DNA of 64,000 nucleotides from Myxococcales bacterium (GTDB taxonomy: Bacteria > Myxococcota_A > Bradymonadia > UBA7976 > UBA1532): NCBI GenBank assembly GCA_020633435.1, contig JACKDP010000001.1, forward strand, positions 1-64,000, in the 5' to 3' direction. The position numbers were made by a program, and so were the translations under genes. Below the pieces are notes generated by a model. The model worked only from the letters and a program-made list of their open reading frames with translations, searched no databases and was not told the DNA's origin. This document shows, piece after piece, positions 63,744 to 64,000 of the stretch. Positions within the stretch are counted from its first letter, which is position 1. Every line of letters begins with the position of its first letter.

Positions 63744-64000
63744 TCAGGCGGCCGCCTCCGTCACCGCCACGATCCCGGGCGGCGGTGGCCCCAGCAGGTC
63801 CTCGCCGGCGCGCCCCGAGAGCCACGCCCCCCACACCGAGGGGTGCAGGATGGCGGGCATCCGGTCATGCACCGGCAGCAGATCCTCGGCCGCCGCGCAG
63901 GTGATCATCGCGGCCGTCAGCGTCTCGCGGTACAGGCTCCACAGCCCCGCCACGGCCACCACCCGGTGCCCCGGCACCCAGAGCTTCACCTGGGTGCGCG
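63744..64000 (-). CDS. SOS response-associated peptidase (SRAP, YedK/HMCES family), 5' partial
   Basis: The visible ~85 residues are the C-terminal part of the SRAP domain: LWVPGHRVVAVAGLW, a shortened TAAMITCAAAEDLLP block, and the signature PVHDRMPAILHPSVWGAWL, whose His-Asp-Arg-Met contains an active-site histidine. The catalytic Cys2 and the remainder lie beyond the window edge. The family forms protective crosslinks with abasic sites in single-stranded DNA. It is convergent with the third lipoprotein gene. The internal GTG at 63989 is not taken as the start. Confidence 0.75.
   Translation of the reverse strand, partial: RTQVKLWVPGHRVVAVAGLWSLYRETLTAAMITCAAAEDLLPVHDRMPAILHPSVWGAWLSGRAGEDLLGPPPPGIVAVTEAAA

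Overview
The window is very GC-rich bacterial chromosomal DNA with almost every third codon position G or C. Gene content fits a Myxococcota-like (deltaproteobacterial) chromosome: MopE-type metal-binding repeats, DUF4215-type cysteine repeats, glycine-tethered lipoproteins, a collagen-like secreted protein, CHAT/MoxR conflict genes, a 5-helix cytochrome b type succinate dehydrogenase and the aerobic benzoyl-CoA (box) pathway. The assignment is inferred from gene families only; no rRNA or marker gene is present.

Layout. 0-4.6 kb: 3' part of a large cysteine-rich surface protein, a small lipoprotein and a DUF4258 protein. 4.9-25.6 kb, minus strand: a complete type 2 BREX (Pgl) phage-defence locus in the order pglW, [AAA ATPase + DUF4276/TOPRIM-like protein], pglX, pglY, pglZ, brxD, brxHI, followed by an HTH gene. 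A rho-independent terminator separates pglW and the embedded pair from pglX-brxHI. pglX is broken by several frame changes in a segment of atypical composition. 25.8-27.7 kb: an unknown protein with an AT-hook-like tail, a short repeat field, and a zinc-ribbon/DUF4065 protein. 27.8-34.1 kb: a surface-protein block with two paralogous lipoproteins, each carrying six copies of a ~87-residue FG-GAP/VCBS-like repeat, a C2-like exported protein and a collagen-like protein.

34.1-46.7 kb is metabolic with one insertion: a GpsA-like protein lacking both catalytic lysines and a PlsB/PlsC-type acyltransferase, a Dam-type methyltransferase, boxC-boxB, a second AAA ATPase + DUF4276 pair, and sdhCAB. 47.1-53.9 kb: an MFS transporter, an orphan TRAP-type solute-binding protein, and a zwf-pgl-gnd oxidative pentose phosphate operon with an HNH endonuclease gene at its end.

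53.9-61.3 kb, minus strand: a tightly packed three-gene cassette of a CHAT caspase-like protease, a MoxR AAA ATPase and a 1587-residue membrane protein with a CoxE-like N-terminus, vWA-like centre and PAN/lectin-type C-terminus. It resembles the MoxR/vWA/CHAT ternary conflict systems but with an unusual carbohydrate-binding tail, and I consider it the best candidate for a little-described system here. 61.4-64 kb: a small membrane protein, a third six-repeat lipoprotein (signal peptide and body in different frames) and the 3' part of an SRAP (YedK/HMCES) gene.

Three genes (pglX, the TRAP solute-binding protein and the third lipoprotein) have frame breaks, two of them clearly in G/C-rich runs, so assembly indels must be considered before calling any of them pseudogenes. 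No transposase, integrase, phage structural gene, tRNA, rRNA or CRISPR array was recognised.
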